Part shown: piece by piece, positions 6,024 to 11,491 of the stretch
Layout of the letters: every line of letters begins with the position of its first letter
Numbering within the stretch: the first letter of the stretch is position 1
Assembly (NCBI GenBank): GCA_945874195.1
Contig: CAMCFW010000029.1
Coordinates: forward strand, 1 to 11,491
Length of the DNA stretch: 11,491 nucleotides
Source: Chryseobacterium gleum
GTDB lineage: Bacteria > Bacteroidota > Bacteroidia > UBA10329
Direction: 5' to 3'
Notes under the pieces: model-generated
What the model saw: the letters and a program-made list of their open reading frames with translations, nothing else
What the model was told of the DNA's origin: nothing
The model's database searches: none
Made by a program: the position numbers and the translations under genes

Positions 6024-7424
6024 TTGAAAAACCGAACACCGTTTTACATTCTTTTATTCATGCCGATCAGCATATTGATCATTTGGTCGGTTCTGAACGA
6101 TGGTCACGATTGGCGAGGTGATTTTGCCATGTATGTGTCTCAGGCGCAGTCCATTCTGGATGGAACCGTGAACGAGCTCTACGCGATGAACGTCTATTCG
6201 ATGGATCATTCTGAAACCGTGCTCGGTCCTTACCTCTATCAATTCGGGTTTCCGTTGTTGCTGGCCCCAGTTCTAGCGCTGTTCGGCCTCAATTTTTTTG
6301 CATTGAAATGGCTTTGTTCTGCTGGCCTGGTCCTTGCCATTCCATTGATGTTCAGGCTATTCCGCCTCCATTTCAGGTCTGGTTTCTACCCAACGCTGAT
6401 CGTTTCGTTCATCGCGTTTCATTCGGCCTACGTCATTTTTTGCGATAGCATCCTTTCCGATCTTCCATTCCTGGGCTTCAGCATGTTGGCGCTGGTGCTC
6501 ATTCCAAAAAGACCGACTGTCCTGAATCAGCTCGTGCTCGGACTGGTCATTTATTTCTCTTACCTAATCCGAGACATCGGTATCGTTCTTCTTCCTTCCC
6601 TTCTTTCGTTTCAACTTGCGAACCATTACAGCATCACCCGGTCCAATGGCTTTCAGAAACAGCAGGTCATCCCTTATCTGGTGTTTGTTTTCTCCTTTTT
6701 GATTTCGGCCCAATTACTTCCTCCTGGACAAGAAAACCACCTGAAAGCACTTTTTACTGAAGTTTCAAAAGCAAGCGTGATTCAGAACCTGGAGTACTAT
6801 GAAACACTGATCCTGCAGTTTCTACGTATTGGACCAAATTCGAGCATCGGATCGGCCGTACTTGTTGGGCTAGCCCTTATCGGAGCGCTTTTTTCTGCCC
6901 GCAAAGCTCCTCACCTCCTTGTATATCTGATTCTGAGTTTTGCCATTCTTGCCATTTGGCCATATAGGCAGGGCATCCGGTTCCTCTTCCCTCTTTTACC
7001 CATCCTGATTTTTTTGGTGGTGAAAGGATTGACAGCACTTTTTTATTCTACCAGGTCGGGCAGATACGCTCTTCAAACAGTTTTATCGTTCGTATTAGCG
7101 TATCAATTATGGTTCAGCGCGAAAGAGATCCATGCTTATTCCATCACAGATTCGAACGCCTGCTACACCAGCGAAATGCGGCAGATCTACACCTTTATGA
7201 GGAACGAATTACCGAAGGACAGAATTGTGGCGAATTATTATCCGCGGGTGCTACGGATGTTCACCGGTATGAATGCGATTCGTGTTGGTCAATGGGAATT
7301 TGAAGGCTCGGATGCCTTTTATCTACAGACCGGGAAAGCGTATGTCGATCCTTCTATAATGGAGCGGTATGATGTGGTTTTTGAAACCGAGAACGAGATC
7401 ATTCTGGGCAAAAGGGAACCATGA
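6024..7424 (+). CDS. multi-span membrane glycosyltransferase, GT-C / GT39-like
   Basis: A 466-residue integral membrane protein that looks like a GT-C-fold (ArnT/PMT-like) glycosyltransferase; such enzymes take sugars from polyprenyl-phosphate donors on the outer face of the inner membrane. A first membrane helix (about 7-23) is followed by an acidic loop DWRGDFAMYVSQA (29-41), where GT-C enzymes carry their catalytic Asp (D33 or D29 here). Many hydrophobic helices follow, with SDLPFLGFSML (145-155), SYLIRDIGIVLLPSL (179-193) and the PYRQGIRFLFPLLPIL block (313-328) typical of the family. The last about 95 residues form a soluble tail. The start is TTG at 6024: a stop lies four codons upstream, and the next ATG (6060) would remove the basic KNR start. 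It stands alone on the plus strand between truB and queA. Donor and acceptor cannot be told from sequence, and family membership is moderate. Confidence 0.75.
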   Translation: MKNRTPFYILLFMPISILIIWSVLNDGHDWRGDFAMYVSQAQSILDGTVNELYAMNVYSMDHSETVLGPYLYQFGFPLLLAPVLALFGLNFFALKWLCSAGLVLAIPLMFRLFRLHFRSGFYPTLIVSFIAFHSAYVIFCDSILSDLPFLGFSMLALVLIPKRPTVLNQLVLGLVIYFSYLIRDIGIVLLPSLLSFQLANHYSITRSNGFQKQQVIPYLVFVFSFLISAQLLPPGQENHLKALFTEVSKASVIQNLEYYETLILQFLRIGPNSSIGSAVLVGLALIGALFSARKAPHLLVYLILSFAILAIWPYRQGIRFLFPLLPILIFLVVKGLTALFYSTRSGRYALQTVLSFVLAYQLWFSAKEIHAYSITDSNACYTSEMRQIYTFMRNELPKDRIVANYYPRVLRMFTGMNAIRVGQWEFEGSDAFYLQTGKAYVDPSIMERYDVVFETENEIILGKREP

Positions 7425-7448
7425 AAGGAGATTTTCCTCCGAAATAGA

Positions 7449-8171
7449 TCAGCTTTCTCCCGTTATCAGAAACTGAAACTGATCGGGAGTAATGGCATCT
7501 TCAACAGAATATTTTCCAATTCCAGTACGCCTCAACGATGAAAGATAGCCGCCCGATTGAAGGGCATTTCCAAGATCGAATGCCATGGATCGGATATAGG
7601 TTCCTTTCGAACATTCTACCCTGAAATCTACCTCAATAACTTCGTCCGTTCGCGTTATCGACCCTATCTCGAACTTATCGATGGAAATCCGTTTCGTATT
7701 CAGAACAACCTGCTTGCCTGCGCGGGCCAGATCGTAAGCCCGCTTACCATCCACCTGCTTGGCCGAAAAGACCGGGGGCATCTGATCGTGTTCTCCTTCC
7801 ATGGATCGGGCGGCCAAATGGATCATTTCATCGGTTATATGCGCGATGGAAAAACAAGCATCAACCTCGGTTTCAAGGTCATAAGAAGGGGTGGTGGCTC
7901 CCAGCGTTATGGTGCCGGTATATTCTTTTGGCGCATCTTGAATAGAAGCAATTGTCCGGGTGGCATTTCCCGTGCATATGACAAGCAGCCCGGTTGCCAG
8001 CGGATCGAGCGTTCCGGCATGACCCACCTTGATGTTCTTCACCTTGAGTTGCCGTTTAATGATCCCTCGAACGCGATTCACCACATTGAAAGAGGTCAAT
8101 CCAAAGGGTTTGTCGAACAGCAACACCTCGCCTTCCTTGAAATGAAACCCGGAAACTGATTGTTCTGTCAT
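7449..8171 (-). CDS. truB: tRNA pseudouridine(55) synthase
   Basis: TruB converts U55 in the T-loop of tRNAs to pseudouridine. With the start at 8171 the protein has 240 residues, a size seen in Bacteroidota versions with a reduced C-terminal PUA region. The N-terminal LLFDKPFGLTSFNVVNRVR (17-35) and catalytic GHAGTLDPLATGLL (50-63) with D56 are present. So are QMPPVFSAKQVDGKRAYDLA (130-149), CSKGTYIRS (187-195) and LRRTGIGKY (213-221). An upstream extension of 23 codons is open but lies inside uppP and is not family-like. The ATG overlaps the uppP stop as ATGA (8171-8168), which implies translational coupling. It is the last gene of the ftsX operon and converges on the glycosyltransferase gene, with 24 nt between. 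Confidence 0.97.
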   Translation of the reverse strand: MTEQSVSGFHFKEGEVLLFDKPFGLTSFNVVNRVRGIIKRQLKVKNIKVGHAGTLDPLATGLLVICTGNATRTIASIQDAPKEYTGTITLGATTPSYDLETEVDACFSIAHITDEMIHLAARSMEGEHDQMPPVFSAKQVDGKRAYDLARAGKQVVLNTKRISIDKFEIGSITRTDEVIEVDFRVECSKGTYIRSMAFDLGNALQSGGYLSSLRRTGIGKYSVEDAITPDQFQFLITGES

Positions 8172-8944
8172 ACCATCGAAAGCTCGTAGCCCAAGGCGGT
8201 GAGCAAGAGAATGACGCCTCCAAGAATGATGCGATACCATCCGAAGAGTTTGAAACCGTATCGCGTGAGAAAAGTGATGAACACCTTGATGGCAGCCATT
8301 GCTACGAAAAAGGCCACCACATTTCCGAAGACAAGAATACCGAGATCGTCAATGGAAATGTGTTCGTAGCCTTTCAAAAGCTTGTATGATGCTGCTGCAA
8401 ACATGGTGGGCACGGCCAAAAAGAACGAGAATTCGGCTGCGGTCTTCCGATCATATTTCAGCGCCATTCCACCAATGATGCTGGCTGCGGAACGTGAGAC
8501 GCCAGGTATCATGGCCAGGCATTGGAACACACCGATGATGAATCCGTTGCGGTAGGTGATCTCGCTCGGTTTTCCATCTTGAAACAATTTATCCACGAAA
8601 AGCAGAAAAATCCCACCCAACAGAAGCATGACGGCCACCACTGTCACACTACCCAGCATCGCATCTATGTAGTCGTCAAGCAAAAGCCCGATGACCGCAG
8701 CTGGCATGAACGCCACAATGAGTTTGAGATAGAATTCGATGGACTGAAAAAACCGCCTCCAATAAAGCACCACCACCGAAAGGATGGCACCGAACTGTAT
8801 GTTCACCTCAAAGATCTTGACAAACTCGCTTTCGTTAATGCCCATCAGGGCCGATGCAATGATCATGTGGCCTGTTGAGGATATGGGCAGAAACTCTGTG
8901 ATCCCTTCAACAATGGCCAGAATGAAGGCCTCCCAAAAACCCAT
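8168..8944 (-). CDS. uppP: undecaprenyl-diphosphatase (BacA-type)
   Basis: This inner-membrane enzyme dephosphorylates undecaprenyl diphosphate to recycle the lipid carrier for peptidoglycan and other glycans; the family also confers bacitracin tolerance. The 258-residue protein has the two conserved blocks of the BacA family: EGITEFLPISSTGH (13-26) and PGVSRSAASI (147-156), carrying the catalytic Glu, His, Ser and Arg residues. About seven or eight hydrophobic helices are visible, including residues 75-90, 99-117, 205-224 and 238-253. The start at 8944 is 2 nt after the DUF3098 stop, and its own stop overlaps the truB start. This fits a single transcript running ftsX, DUF3098, uppP, truB. 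The gene is complete with no odd features. Confidence 0.97.
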   Translation of the reverse strand: MGFWEAFILAIVEGITEFLPISSTGHMIIASALMGINESEFVKIFEVNIQFGAILSVVVLYWRRFFQSIEFYLKLIVAFMPAAVIGLLLDDYIDAMLGSVTVVAVMLLLGGIFLLFVDKLFQDGKPSEITYRNGFIIGVFQCLAMIPGVSRSAASIIGGMALKYDRKTAAEFSFFLAVPTMFAAASYKLLKGYEHISIDDLGILVFGNVVAFFVAMAAIKVFITFLTRYGFKLFGWYRIILGGVILLLTALGYELSMV

Positions 8945-8946
8945 AC

Positions 8947-9189
8947 TTACGATTTCGACCGATACATGATGCCAATGATCTCGAGGGCAAAACCAAGAAG
9001 CACCACAATTGGCGCCACTGTAATGCGCTGGGTGCTGAATATTTCCTGGCTAAACACATCAGGATCCTGCGATCCGCCACCTGCCATCAGCACAAAACCG
9101 GCCATGATGAGCACAAATCCGACAATGATGATGATGTAATTCTCTTTTCCGAAGGCAAATGCCTTCCCGCTGTTCTTCGGGTCGCTCAT
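8947..9189 (-). CDS. DUF3098 small membrane protein
   Basis: An 80-residue protein with two membrane segments (about 19-38 and 61-75) separated by a short polar loop. A short basic N-terminus (PKNSGKAFAFGKENY) leads into the first helix, whose end reads GFVLMAGGGSQDPDVF, a recognisable DUF3098 signature. In Bacteroidota this family is regularly found between ftsX and uppP, and that is its place here. No function is known; the position suggests an accessory role in cell division or envelope assembly, which is inference. ATG at 9189 is preferred over the in-frame TTG at 9195. It begins 2 nt after the ftsX stop (TGATCATG), so translation is probably coupled. Confidence 0.88.
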   Translation of the reverse strand: MSDPKNSGKAFAFGKENYIIIIVGFVLIMAGFVLMAGGGSQDPDVFSQEIFSTQRITVAPIVVLLGFALEIIGIMYRSKS

Positions 9190-9191
9190 GA

Positions 9192-10070
9192 TCAATAATA
9201 AAGTTCGTCTGCATTTAGATGCAGGTATTTTCTAACTGCAAAAGTGGTGCTTAAAAATGAAATGATAAGTCCAAGGGCAAGGACCACACCGAACAGTGTC
9301 AGCACTATCTCGAGGTCGCCAAGCCCAAAAAGTTCTGGAACATTCTGACTGGCGAGGTAAATGACCCCTGCAAGGAGAATATTGGCCACCACCGCCCCGA
9401 TCAATCCACGAAGCACTCCCTCCACCACAAAGGGCTTCCGTATGAATGACTGCGTGGCACCCACAAGTTTCATAGAATTGATGAGAAAACGTTTCGAGTA
9501 AACCGATAGTCTGATGTTGTTGTTGATGAGTGAAATGGCAATAAGCGATAGCAAACCGCAGAAGATCAGAATGACTATTCCGGCCTTTCGCACGTTGCTG
9601 TTGATGACCCGGATCAGATCGACCGGATAATCGATCTCGTAAATGATCGCGTTGTTAAGCAGATCCGATTGAATGGCCAGAATTCCATCTTCGTTGGCAA
9701 AATCGGAACGGATCTTCACGTCAATAGAGCGCTTTAGCGGATTGTAGCCCATGAAGCCGACAAAATCTTCACCCAAGGTCTCCTTCAAATGTTCAGCCGC
9801 TTCATCTGCCGAAACATATTTGGTGCTTAGCGCAAAGTCCGATGCATCCAAGAACTTCTGCAATTGAAGAATATCCACATCCTTGGCATCGTCCTTCATA
9901 TATATGGTAAAACCGATGTTCTCGCGCACGTAGCTTGAAAGTGCGTTGGCATATAATAAGGTAAGGCCCAGAAGTCCGAGCATGAAAAGCACCAGCGAGA
10001 TGCTCACCACGGCCGTTATATTGCTCGACCAGATCTTTTTCTTGTGTGCTATTTCTTCGGAAGTTGCCAT
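9192..10070 (-). CDS. ftsX: cell division protein FtsX
   Basis: FtsX is the permease-like partner of the ATPase FtsE; together they activate peptidoglycan hydrolases at the division site. The 292-residue protein has the standard plan: a cytoplasmic N-terminus (1-19), first membrane helix (about 20-41), a periplasmic domain (about 42-163), then three helices (about 164-183, 219-241, 256-277). The most diagnostic part is the cytoplasmic stretch after helix 2, NNNIRLSVYSKRFLINSMKL (183-202), continuing VGATQSFIRKPFVVEG (203-218). ftsE is not adjacent in this window, as in other Bacteroidota where the two are often separated. The gene leads a four-gene operon with 2-nt gaps or overlaps and has a promoter-like element 13 nt upstream. 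Confidence 0.96.
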   Translation of the reverse strand: MATSEEIAHKKKIWSSNITAVVSISLVLFMLGLLGLTLLYANALSSYVRENIGFTIYMKDDAKDVDILQLQKFLDASDFALSTKYVSADEAAEHLKETLGEDFVGFMGYNPLKRSIDVKIRSDFANEDGILAIQSDLLNNAIIYEIDYPVDLIRVINSNVRKAGIVILIFCGLLSLIAISLINNNIRLSVYSKRFLINSMKLVGATQSFIRKPFVVEGVLRGLIGAVVANILLAGVIYLASQNVPELFGLGDLEIVLTLFGVVLALGLIISFLSTTFAVRKYLHLNADELYY

Positions 10071-10083
10071 GATTATGGGTCGG

Positions 10084-10114
10084 GCTAAATTACACTTTTT
10101 GACCCGCGACCAAA
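10084..10114 (-). promoter_or_regulatory. Bacteroidota-type promoter of the ftsX operon
   Basis: On the minus strand a TTTG (10114-10111) stands 18 nt before TAATTTAGC (10092-10084). This agrees with the Bacteroidota layout of a -33 TTG and a -7 TAnnTTTG, with one mismatch in the -7 box. The box is 13 nt from the ftsX ATG. It is the only promoter in the window with both elements visible. Inverted arms GGGTC (10077-10081) and GACCC (10101-10105) flank the -7 box. Confidence 0.55.
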
Positions 10115-10223
10115 TTTCCGTTAACGTAATTTAAGGCTTGATATCAACATCCAAAATGAACGCGCAAACGAGTTGAACGTCCGTTCGAAAATTCATGTGG
10201 CTGTGTTTTTTAGCTAACATGAT

Positions 10224-10232
10224 TAGTTTCGC
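10224..10232 (+). promoter_or_regulatory. -7-like promoter box for the dCMP deaminase gene
   Basis: The plus strand reads TAGTTTCGC, one mismatch from TAnnTTTG and fitting the TAnnTTnGC form. It ends 6 nt before the ATG at 10239, which predicts a leaderless or near-leaderless transcript. No -33 TTG is visible. The rest of the 168-nt gap (10071-10238) holds the divergent ftsX promoter and no gene. Confidence 0.45.
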
Positions 10233-10238
10233 AGCACG

Positions 10239-10700
10239 ATGGACGAAGGATTCATTAAATACGACAATTCAGAGAAACAGCTTCGATACGACAGGGCCTA
10301 TCTGCGCATGGCGCTCGAATGGGCCAAACTCTCGCATTGCTCGCGCAGGCAGGTGGGGGCCATTCTGGTAAAGGAAGGTCAGATCATTGCCGATGGCTAC
10401 AACGGAACGCCATCTGGTTTCGACAACTGCTGCGAGAACGAGCATGGCGAAACGCATTGGTATGTTCTTCATGCCGAAGCCAATGCCATCATGAAAGTGG
10501 CCCGTTCGGTGAACAGTGCCCGCAATTCAACGTTATATCTTACCATGTCGCCTTGCCGCGATTGCAGCAAGTTGGTACATCAGGCAGGCATCAAACGATT
10601 GGTCTTCATCAATGGATATAAGGATATGAGCGGAGTGGATTTTTTGAAAGAGGCAGGTGTTGAAGTGGTTCATTTTCCAGAAGCTCGGCTCGATGAGTGA
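10239..10700 (+). CDS. dCMP deaminase family (cytidine/deoxycytidylate deaminase) protein
   Basis: A 153-residue zinc deaminase of the dCMP deaminase/ComE type, which hydrolyses dCMP to dUMP and so feeds dTMP synthesis. The zinc motifs are complete: HAEANAI with H78 and catalytic E80, and PCRDC with C106 and C109. Upstream, SRRQVGAILV (35-44) and GYNGTPSGFDNC (53-64) match the substrate-binding part of dCMP deaminases. Length is normal. Allosteric residues cannot be judged. The ATG at 10239 sits close behind a promoter-like box. Its last 8 nt overlap the start of the S41 peptidase gene in another frame (ATGAGTGA), and that pairing recurs in Bacteroidota as far as I recall. Related deaminases act on other cytosine compounds, so the substrate is probable rather than certain. 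Confidence 0.92.
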   Translation: MDEGFIKYDNSEKQLRYDRAYLRMALEWAKLSHCSRRQVGAILVKEGQIIADGYNGTPSGFDNCCENEHGETHWYVLHAEANAIMKVARSVNSARNSTLYLTMSPCRDCSKLVHQAGIKRLVFINGYKDMSGVDFLKEAGVEVVHFPEARLDE

Positions 10701-11491
10701 CAATCGCCTCAAATTATTCATTTACTACCCGATTGTACTGGCGCTGGTCTTGGCCGGTGGCATCTATTTAGGTTCTCTTTTGGGCGCGGGTCGCGTGCCT
10801 TATTCGGTCACCGACTCCTCGACTGATAATTCAAAGAAGATAACCAACCTTCTCAATTATGTTTTGGAGGAATATGTGGACTCAGTTGACCTCGATGGCC
10901 TCACAGAGTCGACCATCATTAGGATGCTTGATCAACTCGATCCACATTCGGCCTACATACCAGCTCGCGATCTGGAGGCCATGAACGAACCGTTGAATGG
11001 GAATTTCGATGGCATCGGAGTTGAATTCAACATTGTGGCAGACACTATTGTGGTGGTGGCGCCCATCAACGGTGGGCCTTCAGAAAAACTGGGTATCCGT
11101 TCGGGCGATAGGATCGTGAGCATTGAAGACACGATTGTGGCCGGAATTGGCATAGCCAATGAGGATGTGATCGCCAAACTGCGAGGCGAGCGGGGCAGTA
11201 AAGTGAAGATCGAGATCGCGCGGAGAGGGGTGAAGAAACTTCTTCAATTCAGAATTGAGCGCGATAAGATCCCCATCTACAGTGTAGATGCCGGATATAT
11301 GCTTAACAACGAAGTGGGCTACATCAAGATCAGCCGATTTGCCGCCACCACTTACGATGAGTTTGCAGAAAAACTGAACATGCTCCGTTCTCGCGGAATG
11401 AAATCGCTTATCCTTGACCTGCGCGGAAATCCCGGTGGTTATCTGAATGCGGCCATCGAGATCTGCGATGAGTTCCTAGGAGACGGAAAAC
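10693..11491 (+). CDS. S41 family C-terminal processing peptidase (3' end outside window)
   Basis: This gene starts at the ATG at 10693, inside the end of the deaminase gene, and stays open to the window edge (266 codons). A hydrophobic segment at residues 8-30 acts as a signal anchor. A helical stretch follows containing LDQLDPHSAYI (79-89), typical of CtpA/Tsp proteases. A PDZ domain comes next (about 105-185; FDGIGVEF, GGPSEKLGIRSGDRIVSIED). The S41 catalytic domain then begins, with VGYIKISRF and DLRGNPGGYL (242-251), the latter a hallmark. The catalytic Ser and Lys should lie further on, outside the window. Such enzymes degrade or trim proteins from their C-terminus in the periplasm. Overlap with the deaminase gene suggests translational coupling. 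Confidence 0.95.
   Translation, partial: MSDNRLKLFIYYPIVLALVLAGGIYLGSLLGAGRVPYSVTDSSTDNSKKITNLLNYVLEEYVDSVDLDGLTESTIIRMLDQLDPHSAYIPARDLEAMNEPLNGNFDGIGVEFNIVADTIVVVAPINGGPSEKLGIRSGDRIVSIEDTIVAGIGIANEDVIAKLRGERGSKVKIEIARRGVKKLLQFRIERDKIPIYSVDAGYMLNNEVGYIKISRFAATTYDEFAEKLNMLRSRGMKSLILDLRGNPGGYLNAAIEICDEFLGDGK

Noticed and set aside
7425..7448. Possible shared terminator between the GT-C gene and truB
   Set aside because: Only a 4-bp GGAG/CTCC stem with a short T-run on the minus side; too weak to call.
7557..8159. Plus-strand 200-codon open frame antisense to truB
   Set aside because: It lies entirely inside truB on the other strand and shows no domain or plausible start signal.
8522..8878. 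Plus-strand 118-codon open frame inside uppP
   Set aside because: His/Lys-rich composition typical of antisense to a membrane protein gene; not supported.
10953..11177. Minus-strand 74-codon open frame inside the S41 peptidase
   Set aside because: It is antisense to the conserved PDZ region.
1..11491. Defence system, mobile element, prophage, CRISPR array or biosynthetic cluster
   Set aside because: No transposase, integrase, repeat array, nuclease or assembly-line genes are visible; every gene but three (amidohydrolase, DUF4468, GT-C) is a standard housekeeping family.

Overview
The window comes from a member of the Bacteroidota, most likely a flavobacteria-like lineage. Four things point that way: lineage-typical families (DUF4468, DUF3098); the gene order ftsX, DUF3098, uppP, truB; starts without clear Shine-Dalgarno sequences and with some TTG codons; and five upstream elements of the form TAnnTTnGC, close to the Bacteroidota -7 promoter box TAnnTTTG. 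An MEP-pathway gene (ispD) argues against a typical Flavobacteriaceae member, most of which use mevalonate; this is an inference. The DNA is compact and looks chromosomal. I see no mobile element, CRISPR array, tRNA or rRNA, and no gene-free stretch over 300 bases; the longest gap is 168 bases (10071-10238).

Layout, left to right. Positions 1-1198 (minus) hold the 5' end of a polyprenyl synthetase gene preceded by rlmN. Positions 1223-2410 (plus) hold a COG0402 amidohydrolase of unknown substrate. Positions 2411-4782 (minus) carry ispD, a D-Ala-D-Ala carboxypeptidase and a secreted DUF4468 protein, read in that order. queA (4838-5887, minus) is separated from ispD by a terminator-like hairpin. 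Positions 6024-7424 (plus) encode a multi-span GT-C/GT39-like membrane glycosyltransferase. Positions 7449-10070 (minus) hold the tightly packed operon ftsX, DUF3098, uppP, truB. Positions 10239-11491 (plus) hold a dCMP-deaminase-family gene overlapping the start of an S41 C-terminal processing peptidase that runs off the window.

Two themes recur. The first is RNA modification: RlmN (23S rRNA and tRNA A-methylation), QueA (queuosine) and TruB (Psi55). The second is the envelope and its polyprenyl carriers: IspD makes isoprenoid precursors, the polyprenyl synthetase extends chains, UppP recycles the undecaprenyl carrier, the GT-C enzyme probably uses a polyprenyl-phosphate sugar donor, the carboxypeptidase trims peptidoglycan, and FtsX regulates cell-wall hydrolysis at division. 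These are housekeeping genes. I found no convincing undescribed multi-gene system. The points most worth a second look are regulatory: very short or absent 5' leaders, a shared promoter sequence, a hairpin abutting the ispD start codon, and a lone glycosyltransferase inserted between truB and queA.
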